A stretch of 64,000 nucleotides of DNA from Platanthera guangdongensis (taxonomy: Eukaryota > Streptophyta > Magnoliopsida > Asparagales > Orchidaceae), in contig CM077155.1 in assembly GCA_039583875.1 (NCBI GenBank), forward strand, positions 9,598,043 through 9,662,042. The letters run 5' to 3'. Under the pieces are notes generated by a model. It ran no database searches. It was not told the origin of the DNA and saw only the letters and a list, made by a program, of their open reading frames with translations. A program made the translations under genes and the position numbers. The first letter of the stretch is position 1; the number at the start of each line of letters is the position of its first letter. Shown piece after piece: positions 45,838 through 57,799 of this stretch.

Positions 45838-48702
45838 CTATTTCTGGTCAGGTTCCTTGATAACTATTCCCTTGCCAGCTTGAACTTGAGCTTTGACAGG
45901 GGCATCAACAGTTTCAGCATCAGCAGGCTTCTTGCCTTTTAGATCTTTCTTTTTGAGCTCTTCAGCTTTGATCTTCTGTCTCTCAAAGTAATGGTATGGC
46001 TTAGGAAAGTACTTGCTAGGCTCCACTGCAGTAGAAGGTAGCTTTCTCATCTTTGCCTTCCTTCTGTATTGAACTATTGCTTCTTGTCTGATCTCATGTT
46101 TCCTCCATTCTGCTTCAGAGAACCACTTGTTCCTGTCATGAGTGTTATCCTTGGCAGCTTTCCAGGCAGTTAATATTATATTCCTAGAGGTAGGGCTCCA
46201 CTGTTCAAAGTCTGGCCTTTGTTCTGCTTGTTCCCTAAACCTCTTCTTAGACAACCTTGTCTCTTCTTCTTTTTGTAGAGCTTCTTCTTCTTTCTGAAGA
46301 GCTGCTTGCATAGCTTCAGTCATAGGCTGAACCACTTTATCCAGAATAACATTAGACTTCCCTTCAGTTGGGCTATACATCTGATGAATATCAGCTTGCA
46401 CCATGTCAAAATCTGGTGGAGGATAGATCACTTGAGCTACCTCTGGTTGCTCACCTCCAAGATATGCAGTTTGAATCCCAGATTCAGCAACATTGTCATC
46501 ATCACAGAGTGGAGGATAGCCCAGTGTAGCTCTGATGGAATTATATATCCATTTGGCATGATTAGAGCTAGCTTTGACTAAAACTCTCTCCCCCTTTATG
46601 ACTTCTCTAGCCATATGGTCTCTGACATCATCCTTTTGAAATCTGATTTGACTATCCAAGTATCTGATTCCATCTTTAAAGTAAGGTTTGAGCTTTGTAA
46701 GTTGTTCAGATATGGCTTTCTGGGAGTCTTGAATAGCAGTCTTTACAGCAGAAATTTCTTCTTGAAAGACTTTATCAAATTCAGCTTTAGCAGCAGCAGT
46801 AGATGTAGAAGGTTCAGCAGCCTTGTTCTTCAATTCAGTGACTATAGCATTATGAGAAGCAGTCAAGTTGTCATTCATCCTTAACTGATTTTCAAGAACA
46901 TATCCTTGCTTCAATACTATATCATCTACCTGTGCCTTGATCTTCTCCTGGTGTGTTGCCAAATACACCACTGCATTTCCACCCTTGTGGAAGCAGTCTG
47001 TCATCTCTTTCTTGTTGAGATTCATCTCAAACCTTATAGACTTGATGTCCTGGGCAAGATCAAACTTGAGTGACTTTTGCCATTCATCTACATAAGTCTC
47101 TATGGCCTTTCTTTGTTCATCCAGTTTTATCTGTAGTGCAACCATTAAAGCACTATAATCAGCAGTTGGAGCTTGCTGAACTATAGGCTGTGGTGCAATT
47201 GATTGTAAAGACTTTTTGTAACTTTGACTCCTTCTCTTGAAGACATACAGTTTTTTCTTCTTTGCCCTAACACTCTCCTCATCTTCAGAGGCAGAAGTGC
47301 TGGCTATGTCAACCCTATCCTTAGGGCTTTGAGGCTTCTCTTTCTGCACTTCAGGTGCCTTCTCAGTTTCCTGCCTAACAGTCTCTTCCAGAACTTGTAC
47401 TTGCTCCCCCTCAAGAGCAGCATTCTCTTCTTCAGCAGCATCCTTGTCCATGTCAAAATCTTGTTGGTCTAGATTTAGGAATAAATCCTCCATGGTGTAT
47501 TCTGGTGGTGAAGAAGCTGGAGAAGTTCTTGGTTCTTCAACCACTAGATCAGGAACCACTTCTTGTACAGCAGATGTGTCTTCTCTAACAGCATCTGGTT
47601 CTTGACTATCCAGCTGAGTATGCTGATTAACATCAGATAAATCAGCATCTTCCATAGAAAAATCTAAAGTGTTTAGTTCAGTGAGTACCTCTTGAATGAT
47701 GGTGGTGGCTTGCTCACTTTCCAGTGTGGATGGTGCTTCTACTACAACTGGAGGCTCCCCCTTGCTTTGATCCCTGTGGATGGGGCTAGCTGGAGGCAGC
47801 TCCCCCTGGATCTCAGCAGCCTCTTGAGGAGCAGGAGTCTTCTCTGCAGTCTCTTCCTCTTGGTCATCTGGAGTGAAAACAACTTGTTCTTCACTTTCAG
47901 AACTGCTGGAGGACTCTTGTGCCACTGGAACAGTTTTTCTCTTTTTCTTAGGAGGAATATCCTTCTCAGTAACTGTCTTCTCTGGGGTTGGCATTTCCTT
48001 GGACAACACCCTGTCCCATCTTGAAAAGATCCTTAGATCCATCTTCCTCATATGGTTTATCTTACTGCCTGCAGCAGTACTCATTACCTCTGGTATCACA
48101 CCAGCTAGGTATAGACTAATGATTCTGCCCAGGTTGGGCTTCTTCAAGCTCTCCTTAATCTTGTCAAACACTATAACTGACCAATCAGTTCTTATAGTGA
48201 AGATAATTCTTGTCATTATACTGAATATGGAGGCAGACACTCTGTCATGCCCTCCTGGCTTACTGAGTAAGACCTTTCCCACTATCTCAGACAGGAATTT
48301 GCCTTAGCTGTTCATGCCCTTCCTGTTAAACACAGAACCTATCTTCATCTTGGAATCCAGTCCACACGAGGTTAGAGCTTCCCTGGTCTTGGATGCAGTA
48401 ACTTCTTCTTCATCTTGAGTTTCTGGTAGCTGGAGCACTTTCCTCAGATTTTTAGGGGATACCTTAACCATTGCACCATGAACTCTGGATTTGTTTTTGT
48501 ATCCAGATTCATCTATCTGAGCTCCATTTAAGAATTCAAGAACCTCTTTCTTCCAAATCTTTGTAGGTTCAGAAACTAAGTATTCTAATCCAGAATCGGC
48601 GACGAGGGTTACTACCGACTTGATTTCTTGATCTGCTTCTTCAAACGCGCCGCGCACCAGCTCATATCCTTCGTTGACGTTCTCCTCTAGCTTAGGCGCC
48701 AT
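45838..48702 (-). pseudogene. ORF3 of element C, one stop
   Basis: ATG at 48702 to a stop at 45838-45840; 955 codons interrupted once by TAA at 48304-48306 where B has CAG-type Gln. Order: acidic N-terminal ~230 residues with KPGGHDRVSASIFS and NLGRIISLYLAGVIPE; Lys/Arg cluster PPKKKRKTVP followed by a Ser/Glu run (residues ~245-280); acidic linker; basic FKRRSQSYKK; coiled-coil-like 430-640; basic C-terminus. No signal peptide and no clear membrane helix, so a glycoprotein role is not supported. KKKRK looks like a nuclear signal. The position is that of the Sirevirus env-like ORF. Function unknown. Confidence 0.8.
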
Positions 48703-49200
48703 TAGGGTTTGTAGAATTTGTCTTTAGAAAAGAGAGGTGTCGACACCGTAGTTTTGGTCTCGAAACTTTGAAAGCGTGTCGACAAATAAAGACAGAACCC
48801 TATTTATACCTTTCTGATTTTGAAGATGAACACGCGGGACAGCTAACTTAAAATGTGTCGACACTGGCAATAAGTGTCGACACAGACTTATAATGTCTCG
48901 ACACACATGTGTCGACACAAGTTTAGTCAACAGATTTTATGTGTCGACACATGGTTATGTGTCGACACAACATATCTCGACACATTGTCAAGACTTTACT
49001 TAGAAAATTCTGAGTAAATACTAAGTGTCGACACCACTTTGGATGTGTCGACACCTACTTGGCATGTGTCGACACTAACATTCTGAAGTGTCGACACCAA
49101 CTTCCTAGATGTGTCGACACCTTTTTCCTGAAGTGTCGACACCACTATTCTGTGTCGACATAGACTTGTCTATGTGTCGACACCTTTTTACTTAGTCATT
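48703..49200 (-). promoter_or_regulatory. Palindrome array and TATA box upstream of ORF3 of C
   Basis: On the minus strand about ten GTGTCGACAC copies (49183 down to 48850) are followed by GGTATAAATAGGG (complement of 48800-48812), then about 100 bp to the ORF3 ATG, with one exact and one partial palindrome in between. RNase H ends at 49216. The LTR promoter has the same order. B has the same spacer at the same place. Confidence 0.65.
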
Positions 49201-49215
49201 TTCAATTCTGTAAAC

Positions 49216-50748
49216 TTACTCTAATTTTATCATTCCTAGTTCAATTTTGAATCTATTGAACTTAGCTTCTTCTAGTGGCTTAGTAAACATATCAGCTACT
49301 TGATTATCAGTTTTAACATATTCTAATAAAATATCTTCTCTTTCTACATGCTCTCTAAGAAAATGATACTTAATTTCAATATGTTTTGTTCTACTATGAG
49401 ATACAGGGTTATTAGCTATTGAAATAGCACTAGTAGAATCACAGAAAAGTGGAGTTCTACTTACCTGAAATCCATAGTCCTCTAGCTGATGTTGTATCCA
49501 CAGAAGTTGAGCACAGCAACTTCCTGCAGCCACATACTCTGACTCTGCTGTGGAGATAGCCACACTGGTTTGCTTTTTGCTACTCCATGAAATTAGTCTC
49601 CCACCTAGGAATTGACAGGTTCCAGTAGTACTCTTTCTATCTTCTTTGCATCCTGCAAAGTCTGCATCTGAATAACCTGTTAGATCAAAATCTCCATTCC
49701 TAGGGTACTAGAGGCCTAGATAGGGAGTGCCCTTTAGATATCTCAATATTCTCTTGACTGCAGTCAAATGAGACTCTTTAGGGCAGGCTTGATACCTTGC
49801 ACAAACACATGTAGCATACATGATGTCTGGTCTACTAGCAGTCAAGTATAATAGGGAGCCAACTATCCCTCTATACAAGGTTTCATCCACAGGTTTCCCT
49901 GCATCATCCTTGCTAAGAGACATACTTGACCCCATAGGAGTCTTCATGGTGCTGGATGAATCCATACCATACTTCCTTATGAGTTCTAGGGTGAACTTGG
50001 ACTGACATATGGATAAACCACTTTCAGTCTGTTTAACTTGGAGACCCAAGAAAAACTTCAGCTCTTCCATACTACTCATCTCAAACTGACCTTGCATAAG
50101 TTTTGCAAACTTTTTGCAAAGGCTGCTTTCAGTAGACCCAAATATAATGTCATCTACATATATTTGGACTATTATAACTTTGCCTCTAGATTCCCTAAGG
50201 AATAGAGTCTTATCTATTTTCCCCCTTGAGAATTTGTTCTCAATGAGGAAACTAGATAGGGTTTCATACCAAGCCCTAGGGGCTTGCTTTAACCCATATA
50301 TAGCTTTCCTAAGTCTATAGACATGATGAGGTAGAGTTGGATCAACAAAACCCGCAGGCTGTTCCACATAGACTTCTTCCTTAAGATTACCATTCAGGAA
50401 TGCTGACTTGACATCCATTTGGTATACTTTGAATCCTTGATAGGTTGCATAGGCCAAGAACATCCTTATGGCTTCCAGTCTGGCTACTGGAGTAAAGGTT
50501 TGATCAAAGTCAATACCTTCTTCTTGCCTATATCCTTTAGCAACCAGTCTAGCCTTATTCTTAATGATGACCCCTTGTTCATCCATCTTATTCATGTAGA
50601 TCCACTTAGTTTCTATTACATTGTGGTCTTTAGGTTTAGGAACTAATTCCCAGACCTTGCACCTCTTGAACTGATTAAGCTCTTCTTGCATTGCTTCAGT
50701 CCATTGTGTATCTGCTCCTGGTTTGTACTCCTTGTCTTGGATCTCCAA
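49216..50748 (-). pseudogene. pol: RT and RNase H of element C, one stop
   Basis: One frame from 50748 to 49216, interrupted by TAG at about 49708 where B has Trp. [54 protein letters not shown]. RNase H: GYSDADFAGC, DRKSTTGT, STAESEYVAA, HSRTKHIEIKYHF and MFTKPL. Upstream a frame change and a deletion separate it from integrase: B has about 28 residues between GVQTRS and the RT start that are missing here. Confidence 0.92.
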
Positions 50749-52308
50749 TAATCTGCTCTACTGGATGATCTCTTAGATTCCTGTTGGCTGGAGGCATTCT
50801 TACTTCTGGTTGAACCTCTTCAACATCTCCATCATGCTGTTCTCCTTGTATTTCTTCAGCAATTGGCACATGTAGTTCTCCCCCTGGACAACAGCTAATC
50901 TCCTCTCCTTGCTGTCTTGCAGCAGGTACTTCTTCTATAGTAAGCTTGTCCATTTTCTTTGTTAAAACTGTGGGGCTGCATACAGAACTAGACAACTCAT
51001 TGTTAATAAGTTTAGTCTCATCAAAAACTACATGCACAGATTCTTCTTCAACTTGTGTAGATAAGTTGTAGACTCTATAAGCCTTACTATTATTGCTGTA
51101 CCCAACAAAAATTCCCTCTTGGGACTTGGCAGCAAACTTAGTTAAGTAAGACTTCCCATTGTTAAGTATGAAGCATTTGCAACCAAAAATCTTGAAGTAG
51201 GATAGGTTTGGTTTCCTGCCTTTCACAACTTTATAGGGGGTCTTGTTTAGCCCTTTAGTGATGGTAGCCCTATTTATAACATGGCATGCAGTGTTAACTG
51301 CTTCTGCCCAGAAATACTCTGGCAGTGATGTATCACTTAATAGGGTCCTACCAGCTTCTATCAAGGTCCTATTTTTCCTCTCAGCAATGCCATTTTGCTG
51401 AGGTGTTCTAGGTGAAGAGAATTCTTGAAATATCCCAAAGTCTTCATATAGTTTTGTCATGCTTTCAGACTGAAACTCAGTACCATGGTCACTTCTAATC
51501 TTGACCACTGTACTGTTTAGTTCATTCTGAATTTGCTTGACAAAGCTATAGAAGACACTAGGTGTTTTTGATTTCTGTCTTAAGAAGAACACCCAGGAAA
51601 ACCTTGAGTAGTCATCTACAACTACAAGGGTATAGACCTTCCTACCTAAGCTGTGAACTGGCATTGGACCAAAGAGATCCAAATGCAAGAGGTATAAACA
51701 CCTCACAGCATCTTTGTTTTCTATGCTTCTAAAGGTGGATTTAGTCTGCTTGCCCTTTTGATAAGCTGAGCAAATACCATCTTTGACACACTTAACTTGA
51801 GGACCATTCCTCACTAACTCTTTGCTAAAGAGTTTGCTAATAGTCTTGTAGTTAAGATGGGCAAGCCTCTTGTGCCATTTGACACAATGAGAGACTGTCT
51901 CATCAGCTATAAGACAAACTGGAGAACCACTGTTCTCAACCATAATGTCTAAGCAATAGACATTCCTTTTCTATAACCTGTCAAAATGATCTCTTGATCA
52001 CTTGACCTCTTGATATGACAACTATTTTTAACAAATGAGATGTCATACCCTACATCACTTAATTGACTTATACTTATTAGGTTGTGTTTCAACCCTTTAA
52101 CATAAGCCACTTGAGTAATGGTAACTAAGTTACTAGAAATGTTACCAAACCCTTTGATGATTCCTTTTTCAGAACCACCAAAGGTAACCTTTGGACCATC
52201 TTTTATTGGAATATAGTCCCTTAGTAGTCCCCTTGTTCCAGTCATGTGTCTGGAACATCCACTGTCCAAGTACCATGTTGGGGTATGGCCACTTGGACTC
52301 ACCTGCAA
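50696..52308 (-). pseudogene. pol: Protease and integrase of element C
   Basis: Protease at 52308-51949 with [13 protein letters not shown]; a frameshift at about 51960; then integrase 51943-50696. GAG_PRE-integrase WHKRLAH and GICSAYQK (the second zinc Cys of CSACQK in B is Tyr here). Core: [28 protein letters not shown], so the D, D and E residues are present. Then FGCKCFILNNGKSYLTKF and a linker rich in acidic residues. Confidence 0.9.
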
Positions 52309-52314
52309 AACAGA

Positions 52315-54357
52315 TTAATGAACCTTAGAACCCAAAGAATTCTTGGGTCCTTGGTACTTGTTAGTCTGCAATCTGACAAAGCTACCCACTGGCTTTCCAA
52401 CAGGTAGTTTGGTACTCACTTTGGCACTGACATTGTGCCAACAGTCCACTGCAAAATGGTCAACTTTGCCACAACACCAACATTCAAACTTGTTGTACCT
52501 TTGCTTAGGTACTGTCTTTGCTGTCTTATATACAGCTGACTTGTTGAATGTTGGGGCTTTGCCCTTGGACTTAGACTTGGACTGCACAGTCCCTGCAGGT
52601 CTAATAAAGCCCAGTCCAGCCTTGCCTTTATGATGAATAAATTCATCAATTAAAGGTAACACTGACTTAGGTTTAGAAAACCTAGCAACAAGCTCTCTCT
52701 CTTTCTGAAGATTGATCTCCAGACTCTTGATTTGATCATTTTTAAATGATATAGTACCCATTGGAATCACTGTTATGTGTTTCATCCTGGCTATCTCATT
52801 TAGCTTTTGATCAAATTGCTTCTCAAAATCTGTTACAGCAGCTTTTAGATCAGCAATTTCCAATGCCTGACTTTTGGCAAGGGTCTTGCTTTTCTTGTAA
52901 GCTTGCAACAGCACTTTATATTCATCTATAAGCTGATGAATATCATCCTCAGACTCAGATACATTCTCATCACTTGATGAAGGAGAATCTGATTCTGAAC
53001 TAGAACAAGAAACTGAACTTGAACTTGAACCTTATACCTTACTGGGTCCTGGCTGCTCCAGGATTTTGGCACTCTCTGTCAAAGCCATTAGCCCTTGGCA
53101 ATGACTGTCTTCTTGTTCATAAATAGACTCCAAAATCTGCATGAATTCATCTTCTTCTTCTTCAGCAAACAGCCCTATGTAGGCCTCAGCATCAGACTCA
53201 GATTCTGAAGAAGAAATATCTGATAGAGTCTTCTCTTTCTTGGCTACAAAAGACTTCTCTTTCTTGCCTTTGAAATGAGTCTTTTTCCTGTCACCAGATT
53301 CTTTCCTCTTTTCAGGACAGTCTGCAATTACATTGCCCTGTCTATTGCAGCAATAGCACACTATCTTTGAACCAGTTGCCTTGCTTGACTTTGTCCTCTT
53401 CCTGTCTTTCTTTGAAGGCTTTTTCTCCTGATACAAGACTTCCTTTCCCTTTGAAGTAGAAGGTCTTGACCTCCACTGTTTCTTCTTCAAGAATTTCTGA
53501 AAGTGTCTAGTGAAGGCAGCAAAGTCTTCATCACTTTCACTGCTTTCTGACTTGGTGCTGACTGTTTCATCTGACTCTGATTCAACTACCTCTGGAGGTG
53601 GAGTTGATGACTTATTCCTGCACTTTCTGGGGACATCTGTCTTGAAAGCAACTCTTCTTTCCTTGTGTTCAATTCTTTTTGATTTCTCCTCCTCTTTTCT
53701 CACTGTCAACTGCATCTCATATGACAATAACTTGCCAAACAGTGTAGGAGGAGGAATTTCCCCTAACTTAGCCATTTCTCTTATGGCACAGATCTTGGTG
53801 TCCCAATCTTTGGTTAGGGACCTTAAGAACTTGTCATTTAGTTCATAATTACTGAACTCTCTTCCATAAGACATGAGTTCATTCACTATTCTGTAGAACT
53901 TCTTATAGCACTCAGTTATGCTATCACTTTTTCCTTGTCTAAAATTCTCATACTCCTGATTTAGCAAGGATTTTCTATCTTGTCTGACTTCTTCAGATCC
54001 TTCCATATACACTATAAGAGTGTCCCACATTTCTTTGGCTGTCTTACAGTGTATAAGATTTTGAAATGTTGCATCATCTATGACACTTACTATAATGTTT
54101 TGTGCCCTCTTGTCCATGGTAGCTAGGACAATCTCATCCTTAGTCATCTCAGAGAAATCCTTTGGGGTTCTCTGATTGGCATCTAGAACAGATATCTTCA
54201 TGGGCACATATGGCCCCTCCTTTACTGTGATGTAGATTCTAGGGTCTGAGGCCTCCATAAACAGCCTTACCCTTTCCTTCCAGATCCCAAAGATCTCTTT
54301 CCTACATATGGGCAATTTCATGGAACCCAATTCCTTGTGATTCTCAGAATAACCCAT
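52315..54357 (-). pseudogene. gag: Gag of element C, one internal stop
   Basis: ATG at 54357 (MGYSENHKELGS), 97 bp after the 5' LTR end. The frame is open to a TAA at 53029-53031 and resumes in the same frame to 52315. It shows the gag core (ICRKEIFGIWKERVRLFMEA), CYCCNRQGNVIADC knuckle (about 53350; the usual His is Asn), Ser/Asp/Glu-rich linker, then a second knuckle CWCCGKVDHFAVDC (about 52480). It ends LGSKVH and TAA, immediately before the protease frame, as in B. Confidence 0.9.
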
Positions 54358-54453
54358 GTTTCTTGATTTTCTTGAATTTCTTGAATCTGTATTTTGCCTT
54401 ACACTGAATCTGCCAAATAGGATCTTCTCAGACTGTTAGTCCTTTTTGAGGAA

Positions 54454-54469
54454 CCTGGCTCTGATACCA
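54454..54469 (-). other. tRNA-iMet primer binding site of C
   Basis: TGGTATCAGAGCCAGG on the minus strand, two bases after the LTR end TTTCA. This confirms the orientation. Confidence 0.9.
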
Positions 54470-54471
54470 CT

Positions 54472-56429
54472 TGAAAGATATGGTACCTAAACACCTAGAG
54501 GGGGGGGGGGGGTGAATAGGTGACCTAATCCTTTTTAAACTTAAATGGCAGCAATCAGTTATATCACAGAATACTAACTATTTTATCACAGCAAACACAC
54601 AGCATGCACAACAACAATCACAGCACAGCACAGCATACACAGTGGTTTATAGTGGTTCCCCAAGATATGGGTACATCCACTTTCCCCCTTCGCCTATCTA
54701 GCAGTGTACTAGATTCGGCCAAACTCCTCCACTGTCTCAGAACCCAAATTGGTTCCTACACCTCAGGCCCAAAGCCTTACAACTCAGCTTTATCCCAAAG
54801 CCTACACTCAGCCAATCAAGGCCTACACTCAGCCAACCAAGGCCTACACTCAGCCAACCAAGGCCTACACTCAGCCAACAAGGCCTACACTCAGAGATCT
54901 CAATCTCCTACACTCAGGCTCTCAAGCCCTACCCTCAGCCTTTATAATTATAGGCTTACAATTCACTCAGATCCAAAGGATCCTACAAGATAAAAATGTA
55001 TTACAAATATTAACTCAACAACTCAGAAAAAAAGAGGGGAGTTGAGAGTTTCTTGATGAGTTCTTGGAAGAACTCAGCTGGATTCAATCTGACTTAGCTT
55101 TCTTCAAAGCTTCTTGAGTAGAACTGAATAAGATTGTCTCCTTCTGCAGTTGTTCCTTGACCTCTGCCACTTAGAATTCAGAATGAATCTGAATCCTCCT
55201 TCTCAGCCTAGTTCCAGAGGCTGATTTCTTGGATGGAGCCCTCTCTCTCCAACTTCTTAGATCTGCACTTGGACTGCAAGATCTTCTTGTCTTAATACTT
55301 TGTGTACCACTTCAATAACTTGTTCAACAATAATCTGAACCACTTGTTAATCACTATCAACAACTTCTGTAGACAGCATAGGCCTATTTATAGGCCTTCT
55401 TCATGGTAACCGGCTGGTCCGGTTCATAACTGTCTTCTGACATCTCTGACAGGTGCTGTAGACCGGCTGGAACGGCATCTGTCAAGTCATCCAGTCATTT
55501 CTTGAAAATCTCTAACTGTCTGAAAGTGTCGAGACTTTCTGTCTTTAAGTGTCGACACTTATAGTCCAAGTGTTGACACATGTTGTGTAAGTGTCGACAC
55601 AAGTCTACAAGGTGTCGACACAACTTCTTGTATGTCTCGACACAGATTCTTCTTTATGTGTCGACACTGAAATTGAGTGTCGACACAAGTACTTGTTCTT
55701 ATAGCTTTTGCTGAATTCTTCTAAGTGTCGACACATCACCTTTGTGTCGACACAACTTCTTGTGTTGAATCTGTTAAGTGTCGACACAGCTTCTTGGTGT
55801 CGACACATAGTCTTTTATGTTGATACTTGCTAAGTGTCGACATAGCTACTTGTGTCGACACTTGATTCTTCTGTTAAAAATTCAGCTGAGTGTCGACACA
55901 TTCCTTTAGTGTCGACACTTGTACTTAGAATATTTTGGAGATAATTCTGTTCTTTGCTAAGTGTCGACACAGCTCCTTGTGTCGACACTTTATTCAAGTG
56001 TTGAGTCTTCAGCTGTGTGTCGACACATTGTTCTGGGTGTCGACACTTTAACTTAGTCTCTGCTGACTTTTGCTGAGTGTCAACACAACTCCAAGTGTCG
56101 ACACTTTCTGATGTAGACTCAGCTTCACTGGGTGTCGACACAGCTCTTTGTGTCGACACTTTCTGTCTGGTGTCGATTCTGCATCCCAGGTGTCGACACA
56201 ATGACTCCAAGTGTCGACACTGCTTGTCTGGGTGTCGACACAAGCCTTCTTAAGTGTCGACACTTTCCCTCTGGGTGTCGACACATGTACTTAGAAACTT
56301 TTTGCTTCAGTCCAGTGATTACTTAACCTGCACAAGTAAACTCAACATACATCAAATACATTATGATGTATATCATTGAGTTGGGTGAGGCTTCTTCAAA
56401 TCAGGTACATTTAACCAATGTACCCAACA
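54472..56429 (-). repeat. 5' LTR of element C
   Basis: 1958 bp, nearly identical to 43584-45535; visible differences include 13 instead of 11 G near its end and a CACAG insertion at about 54625. TATTTATA at 55385-55392, palindrome array 55547-56284, leader repeats about 54745-54985. Confidence 0.92.
55547..56284. repeat. GTGTCGACAC palindrome array, 5' LTR of C
   Basis: Same array as in the 3' LTR with a few point differences, several of them at the CpG (for example GTGTTGACAC near 55570 against an intact palindrome at 44680). Confidence 0.9.
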
Positions 56430-56434
56430 AAAGT

Positions 56435-56740
56435 AAAAGGTACCTCATAGATCTGGGCGAGCTGGGGAGACTGGCCACCTCGTCGGATCCTGCTCGCCTG
56501 TTGTTGCCGAGCTCCATTGCGCGAGTGCGAGTTGGGACGGCGAGCTCTCCTATCGATCGGCCTCTGTTAGTCGACCTCAGTTCGACGAATCTTGGCTTGA
56601 CTCGGCGAATGCCGAGCTCGCGGTCGACAAATGTCGAGCTCGGGCTGTGGCTTCTCTGCCGAGCTCGCCTGGGGCCCTGGTAATCTGAGCTGGCCGGCCT
56701 GGTTCCGGGTTCACCCCACTCGCCGGATACGGGTTGTACA
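56435..56740 (-). repeat. 5' LTR of the Tat element, right piece
   Basis: Matches 27221-27531 and ends GGGTTGTACA at 56740, followed by the target duplication CAAAT. Bases 56430-56434 are the AAAGT duplicate made by element C. Confidence 0.88.
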
Positions 56741-56745
56741 CAAAT

Positions 56746-57454
56746 TTAGGCTCATGATCACTTCTGATCATAACAACTAAAGTATTCATATAATCTTGAA
56801 ATTGCTTCAAAAAATTAATGAGAATTCTATAGTTATGATACTTGCTTCTAAGAAAGAGCACTCAAGAGAATTAAAAAAATCATTAATATTTACTAGAGAA
56901 TATCTTTTTTCTTCTAAACTAGTAATGGAAATACGGTTAAACAAATAAATGTGAAGAAGCTAGAAGCACTTAGGTGTATTATGGATTTTTTACTCTTAAG
57001 GGAAACATGTATTTACTTTTCAAGTTCTTTTACATATTTTGACTTAGGCAGACCCCTAACTAGATTTGACCTAGACAACTAACCTAGAATTTTAAAGTTG
57101 AGACAAGCTAAGTTCTTATTTCATAATTGACTTAAATTGGGAGAATATGCCATAATGCTCACATGGGTTTCTACCAAACTAAAATTAACAAGATAAATCT
57201 TGTCAACACTAGTTCCATTGAAAACTATTGTATATGACAACCCTACTTTACAACACAATTAATAAATTATAATGATACTTGATAGCCTTTAGCACATGGT
57301 TGGATTATTCTTATATGATTATGTTGAAATCCTTACACAAAAGTTACATCGAAAAATGTTACTTTACCAAACAAAAAGTTACCCTAACCTCTGGTCAAGC
57401 CATGACTAGAGTCTCTAAAGATGACTCTAGGTCCTTTTCATGCACAATAACTTA
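56746..57454 (-). pseudogene. pol: Old Sirevirus F, integrase start and pre-integrase region
   Basis: Minus reading gives LFLRSKYHNYRILINFLKQF and VVMIRSDHEPKF (56861-56746), which continues into ESHKMREFCEPMGVK on the other side of the gypsy insertion. Further right, LVRGLPKSKYVKELEK (about 57040) is the pre-integrase region, and remnants run to 57454 where element D begins. Heavily mutated. Confidence 0.75.
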
Positions 57455-57799
57455 TGTTGGGTTTTGTTACCACAATAACCTTGATTTGAAGAAGTCCCCC
57501 TAAAACTAAGGTGAATTGTAGTTGTATTTGATGGTGTTTGTTTAGATGTGCTTGCAGATTATAATTGTCAAGTGTAGACCAATGTCAGTCTATAATGAGT
57601 CACCCAACACATGACCATACAATGTAATCCCTCATTGTGTGATTCATGGTGTTGACTCATGTGTAGCCTCTCTATTGGGTCATACTTCATTCTCAAGTAC
57701 TAAAGCAATGGAAGAAAGAATAGTTGTTGTATACCTTGAAGAAAATAATTTTGAGAAAGTAAAATTTTCCTAGTCCATTACTCAAGTAGTGCTGGAATG

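Larger units (their letters stand above)
43584..56429 (-). mobile_element. Sirevirus-type element C, complete, nested in the Tat LTR
   Basis: 12,846 bp with AAAGT duplicated at 43579-43583 and 56430-56434. LTRs of 1952 and 1958 bp, near identical by eye, so insertion is recent. Order on the minus strand: 5' LTR, primer site, gag, protease, integrase, RT, RNase H, palindrome/TATA spacer, ORF3, polypurine tract, 3' LTR. It is the reference copy for A and B. Stops occur in gag, at the gag/protease junction, in RT/RNase H and in ORF3, plus two frameshifts. Confidence 0.95.
26817..56740 (-). mobile_element. Tat-type Ty3/gypsy element with nested copia-2 and Sirevirus C
   Basis: LTRs are at 26817-27531 and, split by C, 43176-43583 plus 56435-56740. 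The ends are TGTTGAAAC and TTGTACA on the plus strand. Target duplication CAAAT at 26812-26816 and 56741-56745, inside the integrase of F. Minus order: gag, protease, RT, RNase H, a second RNase H, integrase, a long 3' region with 147-bp repeats and two antisense genes. Without the two insertions it is about 12.8 kb. The pol-internal order RT-RH-integrase marks Ty3/gypsy, and the second RNase H marks the Tat clade. By eye its LTRs differ more than those of C, consistent with the nesting. Confidence 0.92.

Noticed and set aside
54454..54469. tRNA gene at the TGGTATCAGAG sites
   Set aside because: Only the primer complement is present; there is no cloverleaf.
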